A DNA stretch of 64,000 bases from DASUPK01 sp963728875 (GCA_963728875.1 CAVSLJ010000001.1:682001-746000); one strand, 5' to 3'. Positions 1 to 11,218 are shown, numbered from the stretch's first letter. Numbers and translations: made by a program. The notes: generated by a model from the letters alone, not told the origin.

Positions 1-393
1 GCCTTCGACAACCTGGCGGCGCAGAGGCTCGGGGTGAGCGAGACCGACCTGCACTGCCTGAACATCATCGAGAACGCCGGTGGCGTGACGGCGGGGGAGC
101 TGGCCGCCGAGTCCGGCCTGACGACGGGCGCGGTGACCGGGGTGATCGACCGCCTGGAGAAGAGGGGGTTCGCGCAGCGTGTGCCGGACCCCTCCGATCG
201 CCGGCGCGTGAAGGTCGAGGTGACAAAGACCTTCTACGGCCGCGCCGAGAGGATCTGGGGCCCGGTCGCCGCGGACTGGGCCTCCGCCCTCGAGCGCTTC
301 AGCGGCGAGCAGCTCGAGAGCTTCGATCGGATCCTGCGCACCACGAACGAGGTCACCCGCCGTCATCTGGACCGCTTGCGCGAAATGCGATGA
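1..393 (+). CDS. MarR family transcriptional regulator (5' end outside window)
   Basis: The frame is open from base 1, reading AFDNLAAQRLGVSETDLHCL before the first internal GTG (position 34), so the true start lies upstream and the gene is partial. The visible 130 codons hold a winged helix-turn-helix: the recognition region TTGAVTGVIDRLEKRGF and the wing DPSDRRRVKVEVT are typical of MarR proteins, dimeric DNA-binding repressors that usually answer to small aromatic ligands. A C-terminal dimerisation helix follows. It ends 7 bases before the next gene on the same strand, so the two are probably co-transcribed; a role in controlling that lyase is inference. The missing part should be roughly 20-30 residues. 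Confidence 0.85.
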   Translation, partial: AFDNLAAQRLGVSETDLHCLNIIENAGGVTAGELAAESGLTTGAVTGVIDRLEKRGFAQRVPDPSDRRRVKVEVTKTFYGRAERIWGPVAADWASALERFSGEQLESFDRILRTTNEVTRRHLDRLREMR

Positions 394-400
394 TCGTCGA

Positions 401-1198
401 GTGGCGACACAGCAGCAGAAGGGCGAGGCGTTCCGCGCTCTCCATCAGGGCGATCCCTTCGTAATCCCCAATCCGTGGGACGCGGGGACCGCCAAGGTCC
501 TGGCGGGACTGGGCTTCAAGGCGCTCGCCACGACCAGCAGCGGCTTCGCCTTCACCCTCGGGCGCGCCGACGGGCGCGTGACTCTCGAGGGGAAGGCCGA
601 GCACATCAAGGCGCTCGCCGAGGCGGCCGACCTACCGGTCTCCGCCGACCTCGAGAACGGCTACGGGCCGGCCCCTGAGGATGCCGCCCGCGCCATCTCC
701 ACCGCGGGCGACGCCGGCGCCGTCGGCGGGTCGATAGAGGACTACGACCGTGACGAGAAGCGGCTCTACGATCAGTCTGAGGCGACGGAGCGCATCGCCG
801 CCGCCGCCGAGGCCGCCCGGTCCCTCGACGCGCCCTTCGTGCTCACCGCCCGGGCGGAGAACCACCTGCGCGGCAACCCCGACCTCGACGACACGATCAC
901 CCGGCTGCGGGCATACGCCGACGCGGGCGCAGAGGCGCTCTACGCGCCGGGGCTGGTCAGCGCCGAGGAGATCAGGACCGTCTGCGACGCGGTTCAGCAG
1001 CCCGTCAACGTCCTCGCCTTCAGCCGCCTCGGCTTGAACTTCGCCGAGATCGCCGAAGCCGGCGCCCAGCGGGTCAGCGTGGGCGGCGGACTCGCCTGGG
1101 CGGCGACTGACGCGCTGATCGAAGCCGCCGAGCGGATCATCGACGACGGCGACTTCTCCGGCACGTCGACGCCGGGCCGAGTCAAGGAGTGGCTCTAG
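401..1198 (+). CDS. Isocitrate lyase / PEP mutase family protein
   Basis: 265-residue TIM-barrel protein of the PEP mutase/isocitrate lyase superfamily, whose members break or form C-C or P-C bonds on small carboxylates using Mg2+. Visible hallmarks are NPWDAGTAKVLAGLGFKAL near the N-terminus, the metal-loop SADLENGYG (about residue 82) and the segment ending in VLTARAENHLRG. The KKCGH loop of true isocitrate lyases is absent, so it belongs to the oxaloacetate decarboxylase/2-methylisocitrate-lyase-like side of the family; the substrate cannot be read from sequence. The GTG start at 401 follows the MarR stop by 7 bases. Next to propionate genes a methylisocitrate role is possible but not shown. 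Confidence 0.85.
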   Translation: MATQQQKGEAFRALHQGDPFVIPNPWDAGTAKVLAGLGFKALATTSSGFAFTLGRADGRVTLEGKAEHIKALAEAADLPVSADLENGYGPAPEDAARAISTAGDAGAVGGSIEDYDRDEKRLYDQSEATERIAAAAEAARSLDAPFVLTARAENHLRGNPDLDDTITRLRAYADAGAEALYAPGLVSAEEIRTVCDAVQQPVNVLAFSRLGLNFAEIAEAGAQRVSVGGGLAWAATDALIEAAERIIDDGDFSGTSTPGRVKEWL

Positions 1199-1498
1199 TC
1201 AGCTCGCCTCTGCCGGCTCCGGATCGGGTCGGATGATCACCGTGTCGGCGACCTCGAGCACCTCGTCCGCCGGCATGTCCACGCGTTTGGCGTGGGCGCG
1301 CACCGCGTCGATGTCGGTCGCCTCATAGATGCAGACGGTGCCCAGGGTGCCGCCGTCCTCCTTGATCACGTAGCTGCGGATCCAGCGAATGTCGTCGGGG
1401 AAGTCGTCCTCGGCAACCTGCTTCGAGCGCTCGGCGGTCGCCTCGAGCTCTTCGGGTGATTGCCACGCCTTCTCCCGGCGGATCACATACATGTTCAT
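1199..1498 (-). CDS. DUF4242 domain protein
   Basis: 99-residue protein that matches the DUF4242 pattern: MYVIRRE at the start, a central SYVIKEDGGTLGTVCIYEA strand pair and a C-terminal helix with DAVRAHAKRVDMPADEV. The family has a ferredoxin-like fold; one streptomycete member binds nickel, but most have no known role. A strong ribosome site (GGAGAAGGAA) lies just before ATG at 1498, so unlike many neighbours it is not leaderless. Its stop codon abuts the stop of the convergent lyase gene with no gap. Function unknown. Confidence 0.75.
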   Translation of the reverse strand: MNMYVIRREKAWQSPEELEATAERSKQVAEDDFPDDIRWIRSYVIKEDGGTLGTVCIYEATDIDAVRAHAKRVDMPADEVLEVADTVIIRPDPEPAEAS

Positions 1499-1578
1499 TT
1501 CCTTCTCCTCTCGTAGAACCGACTTTGCAGTCTTACGCGACAGTCAGCACCAAAGATGTACCAGGATGCGCCCGGCAG

Positions 1579-2457
1579 CTACTTCGCCGGCACGTCGGTC
1601 GGCATCTTCACCTGGCGGCTGATCAGCTTTGTGAAGGTGCGGTCCGGGAGCGTGCCCTTGAGGCGGGCGGCGATCTTGGCGTCCCTGCCGACCAGGTAGC
1701 GATGCTTCGGGTTATCGGTGCTGATCGCGGTGTGAATCACCTTCGCGACCTTGTCCGGCGAAATGCCGCGGCTTGCGGTCTCGGTCAGGACCTCATCCAT
1801 TCGCCGCAGCTGCTTGGAGTAGAGGCGCTTGGCGGCGGGTGTCAGCTTCGCCATCTGCTCATCGATGGTCTGGGCGCCCTTCTCCCAGATCGGCGTATCG
1901 ATGCTGCCGGGCTCGATCACGACGACGTCGATGGCCCACGGCGCCAGCTCCTGGCGGAGCGACTCGCCGAGCGCCTCGATCGCGAACTTCGAGGTGTTGT
2001 ACGGCGACATGAACGGGCTCGCGATCCGGCCGCCGATCGACGCGATGAAGACGATCGTCCCCGGCGCCTTGCGAATCTGGGGCAGGAACGCCTGGGTGAC
2101 GGCGACCTGGCCGACGAGGTTCACCTCGAGCACGTTGCGCAGGACGTCGAGGTCCATGGTCTCCACGGGACCGCCGTCGCCGACGCCCGCGTTGTTGACC
2201 AGCCCGACCAGGCCGTCCTTGCCGACCGCGCGCTGGACCTTGTCCTTGGCCGCCTTGATCGAGCGATCCTTGGTCACGTCGATGGTGATCGGAGTGAGCC
2301 GGTCCGAGCCCGCCTCGGTCAGCGACTTCGCGTCCGCCTGCTTGCGGACGCCCGCGAACACCCGGAAGCCCTTCTTGTCGAGGAGGAACGCGGTCGCGCG
2401 TCCGATCCCGGTCGATGTCCCTGTGACGACCACAGCGCCACTTTCGTTGCCGGCCAT
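1579..2457 (-). CDS. SDR family oxidoreductase
   Basis: 292-residue short-chain dehydrogenase/reductase. The Rossmann glycine motif TGTSTGIGRAT starts near residue 12, LVNNAGVGD is the NNAG motif, and the catalytic Ser (FIASIGG), Tyr and Lys (SPYNTSKFA) are all present. The C-terminal half has the extra segment (VVVIEPGSIDTPIW) of classical SDRs acting on steroids, fatty alcohols or retinol-like substrates. ATG at 2457 is favoured because a TAGTGT box sits 8 nt upstream; the reading frame stays open far upstream only because of GC-rich antisense composition. Divergent from the epimerase gene, with 48 bases between them. Confidence 0.88.
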   Translation of the reverse strand: MAGNESGAVVVTGTSTGIGRATAFLLDKKGFRVFAGVRKQADAKSLTEAGSDRLTPITIDVTKDRSIKAAKDKVQRAVGKDGLVGLVNNAGVGDGGPVETMDLDVLRNVLEVNLVGQVAVTQAFLPQIRKAPGTIVFIASIGGRIASPFMSPYNTSKFAIEALGESLRQELAPWAIDVVVIEPGSIDTPIWEKGAQTIDEQMAKLTPAAKRLYSKQLRRMDEVLTETASRGISPDKVAKVIHTAISTDNPKHRYLVGRDAKIAARLKGTLPDRTFTKLISRQVKMPTDVPAK

Positions 2458-2465
2458 CGCATCGG

Positions 2466-2471
2466 ACACTA
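2466..2471 (-). promoter_or_regulatory. -10 box of the SDR gene
   Basis: TAGTGT on the minus strand, 8 nt before the ATG at 2457. The spacing predicts a leaderless transcript. No clear -35 was seen. Confidence 0.5.
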
Positions 2472-2491
2472 CCGAAGCCGATCCAGCCCGA

Positions 2492-2497
2492 TAGCTT
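2492..2497 (+). promoter_or_regulatory. -10 box of the epimerase gene
   Basis: TAGCTT, 8 nt before the GTG at 2506; predicts a leaderless transcript. It is back to back with the SDR -10 box 20 bases away. Confidence 0.5.
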
Positions 2498-2505
2498 GCC
2501 CCGCT

Positions 2506-3594
2506 GTGAATGCCTCGGTGCTCGCCGTCGTGGGCGCACGGCCCAACTTCGTCAAGTCGGCTCCGGTGATCGCCGCCCTGGAGCGGTCCCCGGACGTCTC
2601 CGTCCGCCTCCTGCACACCGGCCAGCACTACGACCGCGCCCTCTCGGGAGGCTTCATCGAGCGACTCGGGATGCGCGAGCCGGACGCCAACCTCGGCGTC
2701 GGCTCCGGGACCCACGCCGCGCAGACCGCCGCCGCGCTGACCGGCATCGAGGCGGACCTGCTCGAGCACCCCGCCGACCTGGTCGTCGTCGCCGGCGACG
2801 TCAACTCGACCCTGGCGGCCGCGCTCGCCGCCACCAAGCTCCACGTCGGGGTCGCCCACATCGAGTCCGGGCTGCGCTCGGGCGACTGGCAGATGCCTGA
2901 GGAGGTGAACCGGGTGCTCACCGACCGGGTCTCCGACGTGCTGCTCTGCACGTCCCCGGACGCGGTCGAGAACCTCGCCGGCGAGGGGATCGTGGGCGAT
3001 GGCGTCCAGCTCGTCGGCAACACGATGATCGACAGCCTCCTGCGGCTCATGGAGGACGTGAACCGGCCGGCGGTGCTCGGCCGGAACGCCGTGAAGAGTC
3101 GCGACTTCGTGCTGGTGACCCTGCACCGCCCCGCGCTGGTGGACGACCCAGAGAAGCTCGGTCCGACCATGGACGTGCTCGCCGGGCTGGCCGACTCGAT
3201 CCCCGTGATCTTTCCCGTCCACCCCCGGACGCGAGAGCGCCTCGCGGGGTCCGGTTCGGGCTGGGGCAAGGTGATCCTCACCCCGCCGATGGACTACGAC
3301 GACTTCATCGGCCTCGAGGCCGAGGCGCGCCTGGTGATCACGGACTCGGGCGGCGTCCAGGAGGAGACGACGGTGCTCGGCACCCCGTGCCTGACCTACC
3401 GCACCACCACCGAGCGCCCGATCACCATCGAGCTGGGCACCAACGAGCTGATCGGGGTCGATCCCGCCGCGCTGCGCGAGGCCGCCGAGCGGTCGTTGGC
3501 GGCGGAGGTGCCCGCCAAGCCGCCCGAGATCCCGCTCTGGGACGGGCAGGCTGGGCCGCGAGCGGCGGCCGCGATCGAGGCGTTCCTCGCGTAA
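2506..3594 (+). CDS. wecB: UDP-N-acetylglucosamine 2-epimerase (non-hydrolysing)
   Basis: 362-residue enzyme that interconverts UDP-GlcNAc and UDP-ManNAc in the cytoplasm for cell-surface glycan synthesis. Family signatures occur in order: GARPNFVKSAPVIAAL at the N-terminus, LLHTGQHYD, VAGDVNSTLAA, HIESGLRSGDWQMPEEVNR, VGNTMIDSLL, FPVHPRTRERL and the UDP-binding TDSGGVQEETTVLGTPCLTYR near the C-terminus. Length is normal. The GTG at 2506 fits the -10 box 8 nt upstream; the ATG four bases later is out of frame. No neighbouring glycan genes; the rml genes lie 53 kb away. Confidence 0.92.
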   Translation: MNASVLAVVGARPNFVKSAPVIAALERSPDVSVRLLHTGQHYDRALSGGFIERLGMREPDANLGVGSGTHAAQTAAALTGIEADLLEHPADLVVVAGDVNSTLAAALAATKLHVGVAHIESGLRSGDWQMPEEVNRVLTDRVSDVLLCTSPDAVENLAGEGIVGDGVQLVGNTMIDSLLRLMEDVNRPAVLGRNAVKSRDFVLVTLHRPALVDDPEKLGPTMDVLAGLADSIPVIFPVHPRTRERLAGSGSGWGKVILTPPMDYDDFIGLEAEARLVITDSGGVQEETTVLGTPCLTYRTTTERPITIELGTNELIGVDPAALREAAERSLAAEVPAKPPEIPLWDGQAGPRAAAAIEAFLA

Positions 3595-3697
3595 GGCGAG
3601 GGCGCGCCGCCGGGCGCGACCCGTTCCGGGGCGGGCGGAATCGCCCAATCTGGATAAGTGTGCAGGAGCCGTCAGCGCTCGCGCGAATGCCCGCACC

Positions 3698-4216
3698 ATG
3701 AAGACCGCAAGCCGCACCCTGGTCAAGTCGCCGCCCGAGGTCTGGGAGCAGCTCGACCATCCCGGACGCATGCAGGGCCTGATGTGCGCCCTGGTCGGGC
3801 ACGCGACCGACGTCACCGTCTACGAGCGCGAGGAGGAGTACAAGCTCGCCTGGAGGGCGTCGGACGACGCCTGGATCGAGGTCGAGCTGGCCGAGAAGGG
3901 CTGGGGCACGAACGTCAGCGTCACCGCCGAGAACGGCTCCGAGCCGACCATGCTCGAGGGCTGGCTCGACGCGGTGATCGACGAGCTGGCCACCCCGACC
4001 AAGCGACCCTTCGAGGGTATGGGCGAGGCGCAGCAGCCCGAGGTGCCAACGCTGGCGCCGGAGCCCGACCCGGAGCCGGAGCCCGAACCGGAGCCCGAAC
4101 CGGAACCGGAACCGGAGCCCGAGCCCGAGACCCCCGAACCGGTGGTCGCGGCCGTCGAGGAAGCTCCGCCCGAGCCGAAGAAGAAGAAAAAGCTTTTCGG
4201 CTTCCTTGGCCTCTGA
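3698..4216 (+). CDS. SRPBCC-like protein with Pro-Glu repeat and Lys tail
   Basis: 172 residues. The first ~105 resemble a small SRPBCC/START-type ligand-binding fold (MKTASRTLVKSPPEVWEQL, then WIEVELAEKGWGTNVSVTA and a closing helix ending in IDELATPTKRPF); this match is from pattern only. Residues ~115-150 are an uninterrupted run of alternating Glu/Asp and Pro (EPEP type, positions ~4060-4140), a stiff extended linker. The protein ends in five lysines followed by LFGFLGL, a short basic-hydrophobic tail that could touch the membrane. No signal peptide. Overlaps the next gene by 11 bases, so the two are probably translated together. Confidence 0.6.
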   Translation: MKTASRTLVKSPPEVWEQLDHPGRMQGLMCALVGHATDVTVYEREEEYKLAWRASDDAWIEVELAEKGWGTNVSVTAENGSEPTMLEGWLDAVIDELATPTKRPFEGMGEAQQPEVPTLAPEPDPEPEPEPEPEPEPEPEPEPETPEPVVAAVEEAPPEPKKKKKLFGFLGL

Positions 4217-4850
4217 GAAGCGCGTCTATGTGATCGAGCTGGACCGTGCCGTGGGACGCAGGCGCGATCCACGCATCCCATGGGTGTATGTGGGGTCAAG
4301 CGCGCGCAGCCCGGCGGAGCGCTTCGCCCAGCACCTGCGCGGCTACAAGTCCGCGCGGCTGGTGAAGCGCCACGCGCTGCGGCTGCGACCGGACCTCTAT
4401 GAGGACCTGGGGAGCTTCAGGGGATCGAAGGTGGCGTGTCGTGCCGAGACCAAGCGAGCCCGGGAGCTGGCCGATTGCGGCTTCGTCGCCCACTGCGATG
4501 GCACCTCGTACGGCCTGCGGGAAGGGGACTGGTCGGAGTGGGACGCCGAGCGCCTCGAGCCGGTTCGCTCGCACGTCGAGGCTGCGATCGCCGAGCTGCA
4601 CGAGTCGTCCTTCCAGCCGCTGTCCGCCGAGCGCTGCGTGCAGCTACTCCGAGGAGAGCTCGGCTTCTGGGTGGCGGACTACATCGATCAGCTCGATCCG
4701 CCGCCGTCCTACGGGCTCTTCGCGCACGTGCGGATCGAGGCCCTCGTGGACCTCGTCGAGTCCCAGGAGCAATACTTGCGGTCAACTTGCGGGGCTGATC
4801 TCGCCGGAAGCAGCGGGCGCCTGCGGCGCTTCGCCGCAGGCGCCCAGTGA
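4206..4850 (+). CDS. GIY-YIG-like domain protein
   Basis: 214 residues from a TTG start coupled to the upstream gene (11-base overlap). Residues ~5-75 resemble a GIY-YIG nuclease core: RVYVIELD for the first strand, WVYVGSS for the YIG strand, then SPAERFAQHLRGYKSA with the expected Arg and His, and AETKRARELADCGF with a candidate metal-binding Glu. Similar stand-alone proteins exist in many bacteria with no known role. The last ~100 residues (from about 115) are not recognised. The final 12 codons are formed by a perfect 14-bp hairpin, so the C-terminus may be dictated by a terminator rather than by protein function. Confidence 0.55.
   Translation: MASEKRVYVIELDRAVGRRRDPRIPWVYVGSSARSPAERFAQHLRGYKSARLVKRHALRLRPDLYEDLGSFRGSKVACRAETKRARELADCGFVAHCDGTSYGLREGDWSEWDAERLEPVRSHVEAAIAELHESSFQPLSAERCVQLLRGELGFWVADYIDQLDPPPSYGLFAHVRIEALVDLVESQEQYLRSTCGADLAGSSGRLRRFAAGAQ
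4815..4845. terminator. Perfect hairpin between convergent genes
   Basis: A 14-bp perfect stem (GGGCGCCTGCGGCG and its complement) with a CTT loop, lying inside the last codons of the GIY-YIG-like gene and 31 bases before the stop of the convergent collagen-like gene. There is no T-tract on the plus side, so it may act as a two-way terminator or transcript-end stabiliser. Confidence 0.6.
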
Positions 4851-4876
4851 ATGTCGCTACCTCTACTTAGTTGGCG

Positions 4877-5392
4877 CTAGGGCACCATCACCCCGAAGCC
4901 CACGGTGTTGCTGTCCGTTCCAGGGGGCGACTGGGTGACGACCTCGAACTGGCCGGCTGGGCAGTCGGCCCCACTCTGGCGGGCTTCCGCCACGCTGTTC
5001 CCAGTCACGGAGTTGCCGAAGTCCACGTCGGCCACGGCAATCGTCGTATTCGGGTCGATGCCCGCCACGGGGACGAGGCAGTACCTGCCAGTCGCCGGGC
5101 GAGTGATGTCGGTGAATCCCTTCACCTTGCCGGACACGAACGCGCCAGTGTTGAGGACCGAGGCGTACGCCCGGGCGCTGCCTGCGGCCCCGGCCGGCCC
5201 TGCGGGTCCCTGCGGCCCCGGTACCGCCTTCTTCTTCTTCTTCTTCTTGGCACCGTGCGCCACCTGCTTGGCGCGATCCAGGCTGTCCTGGGTCTTTGAC
5301 GATGGCCCGCCGAGCGCCGGCGAAACGACCACCACAGCCGCGATCGCCCCAACGACGATCACGAGCTGCTTCCAGCTGGGTCCTCTTCTCAT
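4877..5392 (-). CDS. Small secreted protein with collagen-like segment
   Basis: 171 residues. An N-terminal hydrophobic helix (QLVIVVGAIAAVVVVSPALG, residues ~9-28) is a signal peptide or anchor. A run of seven lysines and then PGPQGPAGPAGAAG give a very short Gly-X-Y collagen-like stretch around residues 58-71. The remaining ~100 residues form a likely beta domain with two cysteines (RYCLVPVAG and GADCPAG) that may be disulfide-bonded. Ribosome site AAAGGGA precedes the ATG. Such proteins are frequent in Solirubrobacterales-type genomes but have no assigned role; surface location is inferred. Confidence 0.7.
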   Translation of the reverse strand: MRRGPSWKQLVIVVGAIAAVVVVSPALGGPSSKTQDSLDRAKQVAHGAKKKKKKKAVPGPQGPAGPAGAAGSARAYASVLNTGAFVSGKVKGFTDITRPATGRYCLVPVAGIDPNTTIAVADVDFGNSVTGNSVAEARQSGADCPAGQFEVVTQSPPGTDSNTVGFGVMVP

Positions 5393-5433
5393 CGAAAATT
5401 CCCTTTCTTCGAGGCTTGCCCCCTGGTGCTCCC

Positions 5434-5439
5434 ACCCTA
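5434..5439 (-). promoter_or_regulatory. Putative -10 box, collagen-like gene
   Basis: TAGGGT on the minus strand, 41 nt before the ATG at 5392. This gene has a real leader with a ribosome site. Weak evidence on its own. Confidence 0.3.
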
Positions 5440-5492
5440 TTCGCCGTCTCGGGCAGAGGCAATCCCTGAGGGATCGCTGGGTCGGCCCCTCC

Positions 5493-5498
5493 TATCTA
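5493..5498 (+). promoter_or_regulatory. -10 box of the mutase gene
   Basis: TATCTA, 10 nt before ATG 5509, predicting a leaderless or near-leaderless transcript. Confidence 0.45.
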
Positions 5499-5508
5499 TC
5501 CTCCTGTC

Positions 5509-7209
<1,701 letters not shown>

Positions 7210-7220
7210 GCCCTCTTCCC

Positions 7221-7683
7221 CTACGGCTTCTTGCCGACGATGATCGTGACCTCGGTCCCCGGCTGGTCGGTGACGCCCGCCAGCGTCAGCTGCCGCAGGA
7301 CCCTGCCGCGCTTTCGCCTCTTCTTCCTCGGCTTCCTCACGATCTTGGCTCCGCAATCGTGGGAGGCCAGCGATTGCAGGGCCTGCGCCGTCCGCTGGTG
7401 GCTGACGTCCGGTACGGCGCTAGAGAGCACCATCGTCGTTCGACCGAACCGACCAGCTCGTGACGCGACCGCCGACCGGTGAGGTCAAGGGCAGGAACTC
7501 GGTTCCGGTGGCGACGGCCCGCTGCACGCCGACACAGCCCTCGTTCGCGCAGAACGCGTAGATGTCCTGGGCACGCTGGAGGCTGGTTCCGATCTTCACC
7601 GAGTCCGCCGCCGCGGCCGCCGGCAGAGTCAATGCGACGGTGAGCAGAGCAAACAGCGTCCTTACAAATGCTCCCCTGAACAT
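7221..7683 (-). pseudogene. Broken secreted PASTA-domain gene (frameshift)
   Basis: Two pieces in different frames. The first (7683 to 7420) starts MFRGAFVRTL, has a signal peptide cut near AAAAADS, and runs through SPVGGRVTSWSVRSNDDGAL, where a TAG stops it after 87 residues. The second frame (open from 7433 to 7221) continues with VPDVSHQRTAQALQSLASHD and ends GTEVTIIVGKKP, a recognisable PASTA domain. Family members of this type normally have ~80-120 residues between these parts, so a deletion that also shifted the frame is the simplest explanation. Alternatively two overlapping genes exist, the second using ATG 7433. A recent loss is favoured because both parts are still intact in sequence quality. 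Confidence 0.6.
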
Positions 7684-7703
7684 CGCGCCGATCGTACCGC
7701 GCC

Positions 7704-7709
7704 TAGAAT
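7704..7709 (+). promoter_or_regulatory. -10 box of the carboxylase beta gene
   Basis: TAGAAT, 10 nt before ATG 7720; predicts a leaderless transcript. Confidence 0.5.
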
Positions 7710-7719
7710 CGCCTCCGCC

Positions 7720-9288
<1,569 letters not shown>

Positions 9289-9365
9289 CGGCGCTTGACA
9301 CCGCGCACTGTTCGCGAAAGGCTGCGGTGGAAGACCGGAATCGCCCACTAGGGAGAGACAAGGGG

Positions 9366-10889
9366 ATGCAAGGACGCACGCGCCTGGTGGCGCTGGTCGG
9401 AATGCTGATCGCCACCGTCTCGCCGGCGGCCGCCTCCGCGGCGCCGGGCGACGTGACGGCCTCACGGGTCGCCGACATCAGGCTCGGCGGCACGAGCTCG
9501 AACCCCAACGACCTGTTCGCGGCGAGCGGCTTCCTGCTGTTCAGCGCAAACGACGGCCTCAACGGAACGGAGCTCTGGAGGAGCAACGGCGCGCCGCTCG
9601 GGCCTGGAGGGACCGAGATGGCCGTGAACCTCGAGAGCGGCTCCGGGGGCTCGACTCCCAGTGAGTTCACGGCGATCGGCAGCACCGTCTTCTTCACGGC
9701 CAATACCTCGGCAACGGGCACGGAGGTGTGGAGGAGCGATCCGCCGTACACGAGCCCGACTCCGATCGAGGACATAGGGCCGACCACGACGGGATCGAGC
9801 CCGAGCGGGCTGGTCGCCGCGGGCAACACACTCCTCTTCCAGGCGGATGACGGCACCACCGCCGGCGCGGAGCTGTGGAAGAGCGAACCGCCTTACGACG
9901 CCGCCTCGACCCAGTTGGTCAAGAACATCAACACGGCCGCGAGTACGGGCTCGTTCCCCAATGGCCTGACAAGCATCGACGGCACGCTGTTCTTCGACGC
10001 CGAAGACGGGACCGGCGACGAGCTCTGGCAGAGCGTGCCGCCGTTCGACTCGGGCTCCACGACCAAGATCGACGTCAACCCGAGCGGCGCGTCCTTCCCC
10101 GGGCCGTTCGCCGAAGCGAGCGGCAACGTTCTCTTCGGCGCAGACGGCGGCACCGACGGATTCGAGCCCTGGAGATGCTCGGTGCCGTGCACCAGCCCGG
10201 CACAGATCGAGGACATCAACACCGATCCAGGGGCTGACTCGGACCCGAGTCACCTGACCAGCGCCGGCGGCACCGTCTTCTTCGAGGCGAACGACGCGGC
10301 CGGGGACTTCGAGCTGTGGAAGAGCTCGCCCCCCTACGACGCCGGCTCGACCTCGAAGATCGACGTCAACCCGGGAGGCTCCTCGGACCCGGCTCAGTTC
10401 TCGAGCATCGGGGGGCTGGTCTACTTCAACGCCGGCGACGGGGTTCACGGCACCGAGCTCTGGAGGAGCGATGGCGGTGCGGTCGGGGCGGGCACCGAGT
10501 TGGTGGCTGACGTCAATCCGACCGGCAGCTCCGTTCCGGCCGAGATGACGCCGGTCGCCGGCCAGATCTTCTTCAGGGCGGAGGAGCCCACCTTCGGTCA
10601 GGAGATCTGGAAGACGACCGGGTCGGGCGCCACGCGGGTGTCGGACATCTTCCCCGGCAACGGCGGCTCCGCTCCCAACGAGTTCACCGACGTCGGCGGC
10701 ACGCTGTTCTTCGAGGCAAACGACGGCACGACCGGACAGGAGCTCTGGAGGGGGACGATCGAGCCGGCGCCTCCTCCGCCGCCGTCGCCCACCGCGGCCC
10801 CCGTGCAGGCCACCAAGAAGAAGTGCAAGAAGAAGCACAAGAAGCGGGCGGCGGCCGCCAAGAAGAAATGCAAGAAGAAGCGAAAGTAG
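9366..10889 (+). CDS. Secreted ELWxxDGT-repeat protein with Lys/Cys tail
   Basis: 507 residues. Signal peptide MQGRTRLVALVGMLIATVSP...ASAAPG (cut near residue 27), then about nine repeats of ~48 residues built on [FY]F.A.DG..G.ELW[RK]S, the ELWxxDGT repeat pattern, probably folding as a beta-propeller-like or beta-solenoid domain. A Pro-rich spacer (PAPPPPPSPTAAP) leads into a tail of KKKCKKKHKK type that ends the protein. ATG 9366 is chosen over the in-frame GTG at 9327 because AGGGAG lies upstream and the signal peptide starts there. It sits between carboxylase beta and epsilon-like genes, but no functional link is evident. Confidence 0.75.
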   Translation: MQGRTRLVALVGMLIATVSPAAASAAPGDVTASRVADIRLGGTSSNPNDLFAASGFLLFSANDGLNGTELWRSNGAPLGPGGTEMAVNLESGSGGSTPSEFTAIGSTVFFTANTSATGTEVWRSDPPYTSPTPIEDIGPTTTGSSPSGLVAAGNTLLFQADDGTTAGAELWKSEPPYDAASTQLVKNINTAASTGSFPNGLTSIDGTLFFDAEDGTGDELWQSVPPFDSGSTTKIDVNPSGASFPGPFAEASGNVLFGADGGTDGFEPWRCSVPCTSPAQIEDINTDPGADSDPSHLTSAGGTVFFEANDAAGDFELWKSSPPYDAGSTSKIDVNPGGSSDPAQFSSIGGLVYFNAGDGVHGTELWRSDGGAVGAGTELVADVNPTGSSVPAEMTPVAGQIFFRAEEPTFGQEIWKTTGSGATRVSDIFPGNGGSAPNEFTDVGGTLFFEANDGTTGQELWRGTIEPAPPPPPSPTAAPVQATKKKCKKKHKKRAAAAKKKCKKKRK

Positions 10890-10897
10890 GCGCGGCC

Positions 10898-10903
10898 TAG
10901 ACT
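10898..10903 (+). promoter_or_regulatory. -10 box before the epsilon-like gene
   Basis: TAGACT, 6 nt before GTG 10910; predicts a leaderless transcript separate from the upstream repeat-protein gene. Confidence 0.45.
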
Positions 10904-10909
10904 GCACCA

Positions 10910-11143
10910 GTGGCGCGCAACGGCAAGCAGAACCCTCCGAGGCCGAAGATCGAGATCCAGAGCGCGGCCGCTCGGCCCGATGAGGCCGCTGCGATCGCGG
11001 CGGCGCTCGAGCGATTCCTCTGGGAGACGGCTCCGACCCCCCGCCCGGCGGAGGCGAGCCGCTGGCAGCAGGCGGCGCTCCGGGAGGGCATCTCGCCGCG
11101 ATCCGGGCTCGGCGGCGGCTGGGGAATCGCGCCCGGCGCCTGA
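10910..11143 (+). CDS. Probable acyl-CoA carboxylase epsilon-like subunit
   Basis: 77 residues, leaderless GTG start. The segment EAAAIAAALERFLWETAPTP followed by SRWQQAALREGISPR resembles the small epsilon subunits of actinobacterial acyl-CoA carboxylases, which have an EE/AALxAVL helix, a Pro-rich spacer and a W...AR end; epsilon bridges alpha and beta in the complex. The location 1.6 kb downstream of the beta gene supports this. The family is poorly conserved, so the call rests on pattern plus context and could be wrong. Confidence 0.55.
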   Translation: MARNGKQNPPRPKIEIQSAAARPDEAAAIAAALERFLWETAPTPRPAEASRWQQAALREGISPRSGLGGGWGIAPGA

Positions 11144-11218
11144 GCCGGGCTTGTACGACGGGCGCAAGTGCAATAGAACACTTGCCGCAAACCCATCGCG
11201 CTCGAAAGAGGAGGGCTC

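Noticed and set aside
2510..2512. ATG just after the epimerase GTG start
   Set aside because: It is out of frame with the epimerase; GTG 2506 gives the conserved N-terminus and fits the promoter.
1579..3816. Very long minus-strand open frame that would fuse the SDR with ~450 residues upstream
   Set aside because: The upstream part is antisense to the UDP-GlcNAc epimerase and has no family similarity; open antisense frames are expected at this GC content. The SDR starts at 2457.
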